Below, in pieces: positions 10,799-21,229 of a stretch of DNA of 64,000 nt. A program made the position numbers and the translations under genes. The stretch covers positions 224,967 through 288,966 of the forward strand of contig UESW01001788.1 in the NCBI GenBank assembly GCA_900491605.1. Reading direction: 5' to 3'. The notes beneath the pieces were generated by a model. The model had not been told where the DNA came from and ran no database searches. It saw nothing but the letters and a program-made list of their open reading frames with translations. Origin of the DNA: Calamus simplicifolius (taxonomy: Eukaryota > Streptophyta > Magnoliopsida > Arecales > Arecaceae). How positions within the stretch are numbered: position 1 is the stretch's first letter; the number at the start of each line of letters is the position of its first letter.

Positions 10799-12177
10799 AT
10801 GGCACCCAAAACTCGAGGTTCCAATCTTGCTGCGGCCGGTGTGAAGAGGAAGCGAGCCGTGAGGAAGACGTGAGGCGTCCGGTGCGTGAGCCTTCTCCAA
10901 GCACGGATTCCACTTCATCTTCAACCCCCAATGCTTCTCCAGCTGCTGCTCCTACTCAGGTAGATAGATTAGCAGATAGAATCATAACCACGGGTAGAAA
11001 GTGGATTTTGAACTTTTTGAGGCAGAGGGATTTTTATTAGGGAGACAATTGATAGAGATGGGATGGGAGAAGATATGTTCCTGGATTGCCCTACTTATCC
11101 CGCTCTGGTAAGGAGTTCTATAAGAATTTGTCTAGAGGAGATCATGGTCTCATAAGCACTGTGAGAGGACATAGGATCTCAGTGACTGTAGAGCTTCTGT
11201 CTAGACTATTGGATCTACCCTTATCAGGACTGCCATTTTCTTCTGAAGACCGAAGTCCCGCTCTTGCTAGATTATTAAACCGGGATGTTGTCGGATTTGA
11301 AGAGGTTTTGCCAACCAACTTTCATTAGAACTGAGATTACTTCATAACATTTGCAGTAGGATACTTTTTCCAAAGATAGGAAGATTTGATTATGTATCTG
11401 AAAGAGATATTTTTGTGATGGATGCTATTGTTACGGGCAAACCTATAAACCTTCCCAGTATGATTCTTTGGTACATTGCAGACTGTGGAGGAAAAAGAAA
11501 GTCTAGCTTGCCCTATGGAATGATTCTCACCAAGATTTTTCTGAGCCAAGGATTGTTATCTGACAGTGAGCCAATGAGGAACCTGAGACATACAGACTTT
11601 TATAGCTTGGCCACCATTCATCGGATGGGTTTTATTAAGAAAAATGGAAAATGGGAGAGGAAAGGATTAGTAGAAGAAGAGCTAGGATGTTGAGGCACCA
11701 GGTCCATCAGTTAGACACTATTCACCTGCACCTCCGAGCCCTCCTACTTCTGCCCTGCTCCTACCCCCGCTCCATCATTTGATCAAGCTTCATCCTCTTC
11801 TGCTGGCTTCTCAGATCTACAATTAATGCAACTCAAAGGATTATTGATGATCAATCAGAAAAACTTAAATCAGAGTTTGAGAATAAGTTCATGAATTAAA
11901 GGAGACTCTATATTCATTGGATGATCGATCACTAAAATTGAGTCTACTCTCAGCACTTCTTCGGAATCTTTAAGTGGAGATCTCAAGAACATTTTTGAAG
12001 AACTTAAAGATATTTGCGGAGATGGCGAAACCTACTCTAAAAGCAATGCGGAGCTACAAGACAAAATTTGACTGCTTGCACCTTTGTAGATGAGAGGCTA
12101 AAGATTATGTGAAATTCAATCTGATGGAATGAAGAACATAGTAGATCATTTAACTAGGATTGTTAGAACTCATTTCT
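10799..12177 (+). pseudogene. Env-like 3' ORF of copia-1 (broken)
   Basis: A likely start ATG at 10799 encodes a basic, Ser/Pro-rich N-terminus (MAPKTRGSNLAAAGVKRKR...). After frame breaks come segments 11086-11328 (PYLSRSGKEFYKNLSRGDHG ... LLDLPLSG) and 11415-11693 (LPSMILWYIADC, SLPYGMILTKIF, DFYSLATIHRMGF, NGKWERKG). The LPYG..LTKIF stretch is typical of the plant retrotransposon 'env-like/putative plant transposon protein' of Sireviruses. The tail has glutamine/leucine-rich sequence and appears to end at a stop near 12177. I see no clear signal peptide or membrane segment. Its function is unknown; the name follows position, not demonstrated envelope activity. Several frameshifts and stops. 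Confidence 0.68.
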
Positions 12178-12366
12178 AATGTATTAGATTTTCAATCCTT
12201 GCTATGTATTGAAGTTATTGTTATGTTTTACATTTTGATATCAATGTATTAAACACTTTAATGTATTAGACTCTTTGATGAAATGAAATGTCTATTTTGA
12301 TTACTCAATGTATTTCTTTCTATCAACGAATGAATGAATGTTTATGCTTCTCTACCTTTTTGTTGA

Positions 12367-12580
12367 TAACAAAAAAGGGGGAGAGTTTTATAGTTTTATG
12401 ATTGAATATGCATATGAGAAAATCAAATTAATCAATGAGATAATTAATTGAATGATTAAGTTTCATAGGGGGAGCTACCTCATTCAGGGGGAGCCTAAGC
12501 CTATTTATGAAATCAAAATAAATTCACAAATCAATCATGCATAAACTCAATGTTTTTGTCATCATCAAAAAGGGGGAGAT
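12367..12580 (+). other. Multiple polypurine tracts of copia-1
   Basis: Four G-rich purine boxes precede the 3' LTR: AAAAAAGGGGGAGAG at about 12370, AGGGGGAGC near 12467, CAGGGGGAGCC near 12487 and the priming tract AAAAAGGGGGAGAT ending at 12580. The first and last share upstream wording ('tttttgttgataac' versus 'tttttgtcatcatc'). The last primes plus-strand DNA synthesis; the extra copies are a known Sirevirus signature. Confidence 0.85.
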
Positions 12581-14242
12581 TGTTGGAGATTATTGAAAAA
12601 TTATATGCCCCAATCCTTTTGATTTTGATGATTACTAAAAGCCATGAGTATGATAAAAGATGCAATGAGTTTATTTACATGTGCAATGAATTTATTTTGA
12701 ACAATCAATGAGAATGTTAAAGTTTGACATTAATCATTTTGAAAGTAACTTTAAGCTCAATGTTTAAGCTTTCAAAAAGAAATTTTATAATTCATATTAA
12801 TCAATGAGTTTTTGGAATACTTCTTGAATTAATTCTTAATGTCAATTTTATTGAATTCAAGTCAAAACAATGAATTAAAATGAATCTGGAACGATTTTAA
12901 AGTCAATCAGAAAAGTTTCTGATTTTTGATACGTTCCGGAGCCGACTCTTGAGTTTCAGAGTCGACTCCACTCAGAGTACAGAAATGTCTATCTGTCTCG
13001 AGTCGACCCACGTAATTTCACGAGTCGACCCCCGATTCTGTCGAGCCGACTCCATGACTGTGCGAGTCGACTCCGCTCAGACACCAGAGGTGTTTTTCTG
13101 AGCACTTCGCGAGTCGACCCCAACTTTCATGAGTCGACCCCCGACTTTCAGGAGTCGACACTTTACTTTTGGTGAGTCGACCCCTGACTTTCTAAACATT
13201 TCTATTTTTAGTATCACGAGCTCGAGCCGACTCGGGAAAAGCATGAGTCGACTCCAGCAAATCTGGGCAAATTTTTACGGATGCCAACTCAGCTCCAACG
13301 GTAAGATTTTTGATTAACGCTATTTTTCTTTGTCTCTAACGGCTATATTCTTGCAGAATCTATAAATAGAGAAGCTTTTTCAAATCAAAGAGAGACGAAT
13401 AGAGAGAAATTTATTTCAAAGAAAAAGAAGAGAAAAATCGAAAAAAAGAGCTTTAGTTGAAAAAATCCGTGATTCAAAATAGAGTGAAAGAAAGAGTGTG
13501 AAATCAAAGGAAGTTCCTTCTGTGTTCAAGCTCAAATCCAAGGAAGCTTCTGAAGAAAATCCAAGTGCTATTCAAGAGTATCTCAAGAGATTTTCAACAC
13601 TCAAAGAAAAGAGGAAAAGCCCAAATCAACTCCAACACATCTTCCGTGAAGAATCCAAGCTGAGGCCTGGTTCTACACTCCAAGGAGTTGAAGAAAAGAA
13701 GAAAAGCTCAAAGCCAACCAACTGCAAATCAGGCTTATCTAAACTCTATTCTTACATTTGTTTATCTGCTCATTAAGGAGCCATTGTAACTAAACAAACA
13801 TATTTCTATTCTTTGTGTCTAGCTCAATCTGGGGATTGAACTAGAGGAGGTAGTCTTACCTCGTTCAAGCTTGGTTAAGCTTGGGTTAAGGGTTTTTGTG
13901 CTGGTGAGCCCTTGAAAACCAGCTGGGTTCGTTGTGCGCCCGGAAAACAACAAGTTTGAGTTGTGAGCTTGTAAAACAACTCTGCTGTAATCTAGGGTGA
14001 TTATAGTGTGGACCCAAGTGAATCTTGGGAGTGGACGTAGGTGTTGGATACACCGAACCACTATAAAATCCTTAGTGTTTGCCGTGATCTATTGTCTCTA
14101 TCTCTATCTCTGTTTTATTCATTTCAATTTATCTTTGCTTTGCATTTGTCTTCATTCATCTCAAGCTAAATAATTTAAAAGGCTAATTTTTTAAAAGAAC
14201 CCAATTCACCCCCCCCCTCTTGGGTTGTCATCTAGGCCAACA
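12581..14242 (+). repeat. Copia-1 3' LTR
   Basis: Starts TGTTGGAGAT, ends GGCCAACA, 1662 bp, colinear with 3847-5508. Differences seen by eye are scattered substitutions near the 5' end and one- to three-base indels. The TATA box is at 13361-13368 and the GAGTCGAC cluster at about 12942-13260. Confidence 0.94.
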
Positions 14243-14247
14243 AAGAC
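14243..14247. repeat. Target-site duplication of copia-1 (right)
   Basis: AAGAC directly after the 3' LTR, matching 3842-3846; the satellite monomer continues with 'aaagcattacaacatcc'. Confidence 0.95.
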
Positions 14248-14930
14248 AAAGCATTACAACATCCTAGAAAATTTATAGTACAGGCCAAAAAAATTACGAT
14301 ACCCCAGTTGTAAACTTATGATACCCTAGTTGAAAACCTATGATGCCCATTCAGAAAATGTTAAGACAAAGCATTACAATATCCTGAAAAATTTCTGATA
14401 TAGGCTAAAAAAATTATGACACCCCAATTGTAAACTTCTGACACCCTAGAATGTTACGACAAAGCATTACAACATCCCAAAAAATTTTCTATTATAGGCC
14501 AAAAAAAATTACGACACCCCAGTTGTAAACTTATGACACTCTAGTTGAAATCTACGACACTTATTCAGAAAATATTAAGACAAAGCATTACAACATCCCA
14601 AAAAAAATTTTGATATAGGCTAAAAAAAATTTGGACTCCCCAGTTGTAAACTTATGATACCCTAGTTGAAAACCTACAACACCTATTTAGAAAATGTTAA
14701 TATAAAGCATTACAACATCCCAAAAAAACTTTAGCTAAGACAAAGCATTACAACATTCCAAAAAAAAATTGATATAGGCTAAAAAAAATTATGGCACCCC
14801 AGTTATAAACTTACGACACCCTAGTTGAAAATCTACAACATCCATTCAGAAAATATTAAGATGAAGTATTACAATATTCTAGAAAAATTTCTGGTATAAG
14901 CCAAAAAAAAATTACATTCCAAAAAAAATT
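14248..14930 (-). repeat. ~121-bp tandem repeat array, reverse arm (part 2)
   Basis: Continuation of the reverse-oriented monomers after copia-1, about 5-6 copies, some shortened (near 14440 and 14730). The arm ends at about 14930 with a truncated monomer ('ccaaaaaaaatttta'). This is the outer right edge of the inverted structure. Confidence 0.9.
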
Positions 14931-15600
14931 TTAGACTAGATGATAAGGACCTTAAGAAATTGAATGAATGCTTTTCGAGCAGCAAAGCTGTTAAGAAGTT
15001 AGAGTTTGAGGTACATAAATGAATCATCAAAAACTAGCACTAAAGCTGATGAATCCTTCAAAGCTATTGCCGCACCAAAAAGACAGTTGATCTCCAGATG
15101 AAACTCATCCAGTTTCGAAATATCAGTGTCATCAGCACTGAGCCCCTTCCGTCGAGGTACGCCAAGGCCGTGATGCTATTCTGGACCAACACCCTCATGG
15201 AGTGCTACTCTGGCATCCGATAGAAGCTCCTGAAAGCCATCACCAAGCTCATGAACCATAACCTCATCCCTATACTTCTTCTCCGCAGCACTATCATCAC
15301 CAAAAAGAATGTTTTAGAATCAGAAAGAGTTTTTTATTAGCAAAATTTAAGTAAGATGGCGAATAGAAGTAGGCTGAACAAAAAAGGCATTTTGGTCTAC
15401 ACAAAAATTTTAAAATAAGGCTGAATGGGTATTAATGCATGTCATGCTCAAAACTTAAAATCGTATCCCTATTATTTCGTTCCATCATGTCAAGCCATGT
15501 AGGATCCACATGGACCAATAAGAAGGAGCGGTGCAGCCCACGTAGGATTTGCTGCATCGGAGGCAGTGTACAAAGACTTTTCCCTTAAATCTCTATACAT
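14931..15600. other. Unassigned sequence right of the satellite
   Basis: No long ORF. Positions 15060-15290 are unusually GC-rich and protein-like on the plus strand (a frame reading RYAKAVMLFWTNTLMECYSG, then a stop, then LLKAITKLMNH), which could be a captured exon fragment, but I recognise no family. From 15300 on it is AT-rich and featureless except for the MITE-end fragment at 15560-15593. Confidence 0.45.
15560..15593. mobile_element. Fragment of the GGAAAAGTCTT MITE end
   Basis: 'ggaggcagtgtacaaagac' followed by TTTTCCC resembles the right end of the MITE at 57217-57416 ('gaaggcagtgcacaaagac' then TTTTCC). The opposite end is not visible within 400 bp, so this is a truncated copy or a chance match. 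Confidence 0.45.
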
Positions 15601-16134
15601 TAAAGCCCACACCCTATCAGATACATTAAAGGCCAAATTACTGAATACTTAATGGATTACTTTTAATTAGGCTTAACCTTATTTGATAGCCCATAATATA
15701 TAATTATTCACATATAAGCCCAATATTGGATTAATGATCCAATAATCTTCCATTTAGGCTATATATATAACCTTATAATTATACTTTGCAAGATATAACC
15801 AAATGAACTCAAATTTGTTGTTGTTATCGAAATGTATCTACAACCAATCCGGTCTATCAATCGCATCAACATAGGATCAAAGTGACTTTCATTACATGTA
15901 TTGTAACTCAACCCATTAATAGTCACATATGCCGATACAATTGAATGACATGAATCATGATGTGGATGTGTAGCATGAAAATTTTATGCAATGTGATCTT
16001 AACATGTCCATTTCCAACTGGTCCTCCCTCAAACGTTGGTGACATCAAGCCATAGTAAAATTACCTCAAAATATCCTCAAATATCTATGAACTGAAATAA
16101 CTAAAAAATGTCTACACAAACATCTATAATTACA
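15600..16134 (-). repeat. Element C 3' LTR (partial, inner edge defined)
   Basis: On the minus strand the pol stop (16149-16151) is followed by AGTGGGAGTT, a plausible polypurine tract, then TGTAATTATAGATG at 16134, the expected LTR start. About 530 bp of AT-rich sequence follows to the left. The outer LTR edge and a second copy were not identified, so the left coordinate is approximate. Confidence 0.55.
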
Positions 16135-16148
16135 AACTCCCACTAAAA

Positions 16149-16272
16149 CTAAATATCTTTAAGTGACATGACACCCATACGAGCAATGCGCTTACGAAAT
16201 ATTTTTGGTGGCAATCCCTTAGTAAGCGGATCCGCAATCATAGAGTTTGTTCTGGTGTGCTCTATAGACAAT
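16149..16272 (-). pseudogene. Element C RNase H C-terminal piece
   Basis: The minus strand encodes SIEHTRTNSMIADPLTKGLP followed by PKIFRKRIARMGV and a stop, the conserved C-terminus of copia RNase H/Pol. It is cut at 16273 by a CACTA-like element and continues at 17346. Confidence 0.85.
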
Positions 16273-17345
16273 CACTACCAAAAATTAACCTTTCACCAAG
16301 GGACATCACCAAGGGATATGTCCCTTAAAAAATTACAAAGGGATTAGAAAGAAATTTTTAAGGAATTATAAATTATATTTAAAATCTAGTTTCCGTAAGG
16401 AATCTCTAAAGGATTTGCTAGGGATATATTTTCCTTGATTAATTTCTTGAAAATCCCTTGGTAATCTACAAGGGATTAGTGATTAATTATTTAAACAATC
16501 TTTAGCAAGCGATTTATAAGGACAGTTCAGTCCCTTAGATATTTACTAAGGGATAAATCCCTTGGTGTTGATAAGATATTTTTAAAAATAAAAAAATGAT
16601 ATCAGAGAGAGATTTTTTTCTAGAAATTCCTTAGTGATTTTAAAATCTTATACCAAGCATATGATAATTATAGATTCTCTCACTAGCATAAAAATAAAAT
16701 TCATAAATAAATTAAACAATATTATGTACTAATTTTTAATACCATTAATTAAATAAAATAATTTTCTTCATTCCTTTCTCTCTCTAACTCATTCAAATCT
16801 TATCAAAATCCTGGACTTACATCCTTTGTTGCCAATGATCAAATTGGTGCAGCGATAAGGACTAGCCTTTGAATCCTTTGGTCACATGTTTAAACCATCA
16901 CTTTTATGCCTTTATTAAGGGTGAACATGGATCTCCTTCTGGAGAAATATCCTGGGCTTTCACCTTTGTTGCCAATGATTAGATTAGTGCAATGATAAGG
17001 TGCTCATTCAACAATGAGTTGGTTGTGGATTCAAATCATGGTAACCATAAATTCATTACAAATTAGCTAATTTTTAGCAAGGAAAATTTTCTCGATGAAT
17101 CTCTTGGTAATCACTAAGGGATTTCTGAGGGCATTTTGGTTAGAGAATCCCTTGAAAAATGGTTGGTTCTTAGTAAATGGACTATTTGGATCCCTTAGTA
17201 ATTACCAAAGGATTTCTAATGGAGACTTTTACCAACATCATATATTCTAAGGGATGAATTTTTTTGGAAATCCCTTGGTGAAGAGTAGGGATTTTGACTC
17301 ACTAAGGGATTTTGTTCATCGCTGAAAGGTTAATTTTTGGTAGTG
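16273..17345. mobile_element. CACTA-like non-autonomous element (1073 bp)
   Basis: Perfect 23-bp terminal inverted repeats beginning CACTACCAAAAATTAACC (16273-16295 and 17323-17345). Flanking trinucleotides are AAT and AAC, an imperfect 3-bp target duplication. CACTA-superfamily elements start CACTA and duplicate 3 bp. Subterminal regions carry many copies of AAGGGAT or its complement ATCCCTT, as expected for transposase-binding repeats. No transposase is encoded. It interrupts element C RNase H, whose protein resumes beyond both ends. Confidence 0.85.
16808..17050. repeat. 140-bp direct duplication with SINE-like boxes
   Basis: Two related segments begin 140 bp apart ('tcctggacttacatcc' near 16809 and 'tcctgggctttcacc' near 16949), each followed by 'tttgttgccaatgat'. 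Each carries 'gtgcarygataagg', resembling a tRNA A box, and downstream 'tggtcacatgtttaaacc' or 'ggattcaaatcatgg', resembling a degenerate B box. This could be two decayed tRNA-derived SINE heads in the CACTA-like element. Weak evidence. Confidence 0.35.
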
Positions 17346-17614
17346 AACTTTCACTCTGAACTCTTTCTTTAACAACTACGAACTTGATGTCGATATGCTT
17401 TGACTTCATTGATCTCCTGTTGTTGTTGGAATATAGAACTGCTGACTTATTATCATAAAATAACTTAAGTGGTCTTTTAACATCATCCACTATGCGCAGC
17501 CCCATGATAAAATTTCATAGCCATACTCCATGATTGAACGCCTCATAACATGCTATAAATTATACTACCATGGTAAAAAATGCTATAAATGACTATTTAG
17601 CACTCTTCTAGGAG
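17346..17614 (-). pseudogene. Element C RNase H N-terminal piece
   Basis: On the minus strand, after copia-2, the frame reads SWRSAK, stop, SFIAFFTM..., then IMGLRIVDDVKRPLKLFYDN and KSKHIDIKFVVVKERVQSES. These are RNase H motifs of copia (DNKSAV, SKHIDIKF). The piece joins 16272 across the CACTA-like element and 25713 across copia-2. Confidence 0.85.
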
Positions 17615-17619
17615 ACTAT
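17615..17619. repeat. Target-site duplication of copia-2 (left)
   Basis: ACTAT before the 5' LTR, repeated at 25708-25712 after the 3' LTR. Confidence 0.93.
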
Positions 17620-18840
17620 TGATAGAGATATAGACTAAAAGATATGCTTTATATTATGTCTTTACATTTTAATGAGAATTCATTTTGAGCAATGTGTGCC
17701 ATTTACTATATATATGTGCATGTGTCTAGTATTTACAAAGAGTATTTGATCTAGTGTGTAGAGTATGGCTTACACACAGAAGACTAGATCATCGGTTCTT
17801 TTGGAATACAAGTTTATTGTTCACAGTTTTAGATGGAATTGGACACACCATAGTAGAACTGTAGCACAAATTTTTAGTAGGTCTGTCTTGACTACGGGGA
17901 ATGGTTTATTCTAACTATTTGTGTTAGTACACTTTGTGTGTATTGAACAGGACCCAGTTGAGTTAATTATTTTATACTGACTTTATAAAATAATTTAAAA
18001 CTCATGAATATTATGATTACTTATGCTCTTAATCCGAATTCTATTTCTAGACACATGTATGTAGTGATTATTGCTTTAATTACACATAGAGTAAGATTCT
18101 AGATGAGTCAATTAACTCAGTGGGTTGGGCAATAACATTATATATGGTGAATATTAATAGTTGAAGGAATCCATGTCCTGTTAATTTGGATTGATGATAT
18201 CCCCTTGAGAAAGCTTATAAGTTTTGATTGTATCAAATCTTGCAAGTGGATTTTGAATCCGATACATCAAATAAGTTAAGTGGATAAGTCTCAAGGATAA
18301 TAACAGCCAATTAAATTATATTGTCAGTAATTAAATTTAATTGGTGGATATCTGTTATCTTAATATGGGGAGATAATAAGTATTTAATATTAAGGCTCGA
18401 AAATATAAATTCAAATGTGATTAGGAGTACAATTATAATTCTTTAGTGGAATGAATTGTAATTTACGTAATTGAATCCTAACCCGGAATAGGATTAGGAG
18501 ATTTAATTACGTGGGAAGTCCTTTTCATATTTGCCTATTGGTCCCTGTTGTAGCCCTATAAATACCCTCTCAGTTGGTTGCTAGGGTTAACATTTTTGAG
18601 GAAAAAAAAAACAAGAAACCCTAGGTCGACCGAGAGATCCCACCATCTTGTGAGAGAAGGAAGGTATTTTCGAAAATATGGTGGAAGGCTAAAAGGTTGA
18701 GGTCGAGCAATCAAATCAAGCTGTTCCAACGTTCAAGTCTGAAGGTATGATCTTATACTCATAGATTAGAACGGTAAAATTTTTGTATTACTCATATACG
18801 CTATAGCCGTGATCTTAGGGGTATTCCGCGCTCCCCAACA
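17620..18840 (+). repeat. Copia-2 5' LTR
   Basis: TGATAGAGATATAG ... CTCCCCAACA, 1221 bp. A TATA box is at 18557-18564 (CCCTATAAATACCC). Nearly identical to 24485-25707; the visible differences are single substitutions and short indels such as an AT-dinucleotide step. Confidence 0.93.
18557..18564 (+). promoter_or_regulatory. TATA box of copia-2 5' LTR
   Basis: TATAAATA within CCCTATAAATACCCTCTCAG, about 280 bp before the LTR end. The same box is at 25423-25430 in the 3' LTR. Confidence 0.78.
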
Positions 18841-18854
18841 GTGGTATCAAAGCC
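18841..18854 (+). other. Copia-2 primer binding site
   Basis: GTGGTATCAAAGCC directly after the LTR. It differs from the standard initiator-Met site TGGTATCAGAGC at one base (A for G) in the first 12. Confidence 0.8.
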
Positions 18855-19137
18855 ACGGCTGATACTGTATATGAATAATGCGGCCATGTTCTCCATTAAT
18901 CAGAATATGCATGCGTGGGATGGATGGTGCTTTATTATGGTCACATAATGAATGTGTTCTGATTTAATATTGCTTAGATCTGTTTTGTGAACTCCGGTTT
19001 TAAGGAGGCGTAGGATCATTATAATATTTTATAGCATGTATGCTCTGATTTTTTGAGAGCTTTTTGATTATAAATACGTAGCATGTGAACTCCTATATGG
19101 AGGCATAGGATTTTTGTAATCTGGTGCGGCTCTATGG

Positions 19138-19520
19138 AGGAAAAAGACCTGCTGTACGTTGCAGGATATGATTCTAAGGAGAATCGGATGAAGATATGAT
19201 TCTAAGGAGAATCGGATGAAGATATGATTCTAAGGAGAATCCTCGCATGATATGATTCTAAGCAGAATCCGTTGCAGATAAGATTCTACGAAAAATTGGA
19301 TGAAGATAGGATTATAAGGAGAACCCGTTGCATGATAGGATTCTAAGCAGAATCCGTTGTAGATAAGATTCTAAGGAGAATCGGATGAAGATAGGATTCT
19401 AAGCAGAATCCGTTGCAGATAAGATTCTAAGGAAAATTGGATGAAGATAGGATTCTAAGCAGAATCCGTTGCAGATAAGATTCTAAAGAGAATTCGTTGC
19501 AATCACGATTCTAAAGGAAA
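19138..19520 (+). repeat. Leader minisatellite of copia-2
   Basis: About 13 copies of a ~28-bp unit 'gatatgattctaaggagaat' plus 'cggatgaa' in the untranslated leader between primer site and gag. Two alternating variants occur ('cggatgaa' and 'ccgttgca'), giving a partial higher-order period. Each unit contains the imperfect dyad GATTCT..AGAATC, so the RNA could form a row of small hairpins. Confidence 0.88.
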
Positions 19521-19546
19521 ATCCAAAGCGCAAAGGTCGATCCCCG

Positions 19547-19564
19547 CTGGGGGCCAGCCCCCAG
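19547..19564 (+). other. GC hairpin in copia-2 leader
   Basis: CTGGGGGC-CA-GCCCCCAG, an 8-bp perfect G/C stem in an otherwise AT-rich leader, about 820 bp before gag and directly after the minisatellite. A role in RNA packaging, dimerisation or translation initiation is possible but inferred. Confidence 0.7.
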
Positions 19565-20379
19565 ACCCCCGTATGCGAAGCGACAAATCGTCGAGCAAAG
19601 TAGCAATCATGGTGCAACAGGGATCTTCATATGCGTAAAAAATTTTGACCATAATAACAGGGATTTTATTTATCTTGTTTATATTGGTTATGTTGCATAC
19701 TTGCTTGATTGTTTATCCTTTTGTTCTTATGTCTATAACTAGGAGAACATGGTTAATTGGATAATCACTTGCTGTTTGTGTTTTGAATTTATAAGATAAT
19801 CAAACACAAGTTTTATAACCCTCAAAATATTGTTTAAATAACTAAGTGGGAGAGGGAATTAATCACATTTAAATCCCATGGTCCCATCACTTGTTTATTG
19901 GTGAGGTAGTTAATTTCACATGTTAGCATTAGTGCTTTCCTCCCCATAGGATGAAATTGATTGCCAGCTCACCAAGAATAATCCCTAGTAGTTGTTAATG
20001 TTGGATTACCTCTCCATCTGAGGGATCCACCATGGGACAATGGATCTAGCATTGAGTGATGGTATACACTTAGGTATAAATATTGGTATCCTCCCCATCG
20101 GAGTCACTACAAATATTTATATGACCAAAGTTAGCCAGCTAATTAATTTTACTTGGTATGTTACCTTTTACCTAGATAGTAAAATTAATAGGTTTTATCT
20201 GTCTAGATAAATGATGAGTAGTAGACGTCCTCCCATCGAGGCATACTGTTCAAAATGTACTAGGCTGCTGGCAAATTCTATTATTATGTAGTGGTTGAGG
20301 GGCCCTACTTATAATTTTGAATTTAAAGTTTATTGCTCATTATATCTTATTTGATGTATGAATGATTCTCAGGATTAAA

Positions 20380-21180
20380 ATGTCTTCTTTCAATCCACTT
20401 GCTGTGATACTCAAAGAAAACAAATTGACTGGTCCTAATTACATTGATTGGAAAAGAAACCTGGATATAGTGTTAACTGTAGAAGGGTACAAGTATGTGC
20501 TCACTCAGGTCTGTCCCGCAGAGCCCGGTGAAGAGGCTTCAGATGAGGAGTCCCAAGCTTACCATAAGTGGGTTAAGGCTGATGAGATGGCGCGGTGTTA
20601 CATATTGGCATCTATGTCAAATGTTCTGCAACATCAACATTAATCTATGCCCTCTGCCTATGACATGATGTTCAACCTCAAAGAAATATTTGGGGATCAG
20701 AGTCGTGCAGCTAGGCAGACTGCGATGAAAGAGCTGATGAACACTAATATGGCTGAAGGAACTCCTATTAGGGATCATGTTCTAAAGATGATTAGTCTTC
20801 TGAATGAATTGGAGATCCTTGGAGCGAAGATGGATGGGGAAACCCAGGTTGATATCATTCTCCAGTCCCTACCTGATTCTTTTAAGCAGTTCTGCCTAAA
20901 TTACACCATGAACAAAATGAATTTTTCACTGGCAGAGCTACTTAAAGAACTTCAGGTAGCAGAGAGTTTCATTAAGAAACCTGCAGTTGCTATGGTTACT
21001 GAAAAAGGTTCTTCTTCGAAGTCTCATGCTAAGAAGAAGAAAAAGGTTCAAAAAAAAAAATAGCATCAGGCCCCACAGCCCAATGGGGAAATAAAAAAGA
21101 AGGGAAAGTGCTTCGTCTGCAAGCAACCAGGTCACTGGAAGCAGCAATGTCCAGTTTGGCTTGCCAGGAAACGGGCTAGA
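20380..21180 (+). pseudogene. Copia-2 gag (two in-frame or near-frame breaks)
   Basis: Start chosen at ATG 20380 (MSSFNPLAVILKENKLTG); an upstream in-frame ATG at 20362 is less like the family. The capsid part includes GPNYIDWKRNLDIVL and, after a stop at 20641-20643, AYDMMFNLKEIFGDQSRAAR in 20647-21060. A TAG at 21061-21063 then precedes the zinc knuckle CFVCKQPGHWKQQC at 21109-21150 in the same frame. Gag packages the genomic RNA. The A-run before 21061 codes for a lysine stretch. Confidence 0.87.
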
Positions 21181-21229
21181 GGTATATCTCATTCACTTAT
21201 AGTTGAAACTTGTTTAGTGCTGTTATCTA

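Larger units (their letters stand above)
3847..14242 (+). mobile_element. Copia-1: Sirevirus-type Ty1/copia retrotransposon
   Basis: A complete 10.4-kb element with two 1662-bp LTRs (TG...CA), an AAGAC target duplication, an initiator-Met primer site at 5511 and a polypurine tract ending at 12580. Internal order is gag with a zinc knuckle, protease, integrase, reverse transcriptase and RNase H, then about 2.2 kb of extra 3' sequence. The order PR-INT-RT is that of Ty1/copia. Long LTRs, an env-like 3' ORF and several GGGGGAG polypurine boxes before the 3' LTR are established marks of the Sirevirus lineage. The LTRs look about 98% alike by eye, so insertion is fairly recent, yet every ORF is broken, mostly by single-base indels. 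It splits the reverse satellite arm. Confidence 0.92.

Noticed and set aside
19138..19520. CRISPR-like array in copia-2 leader
   Set aside because: Contiguous degenerate units without spacers, in a eukaryotic element.
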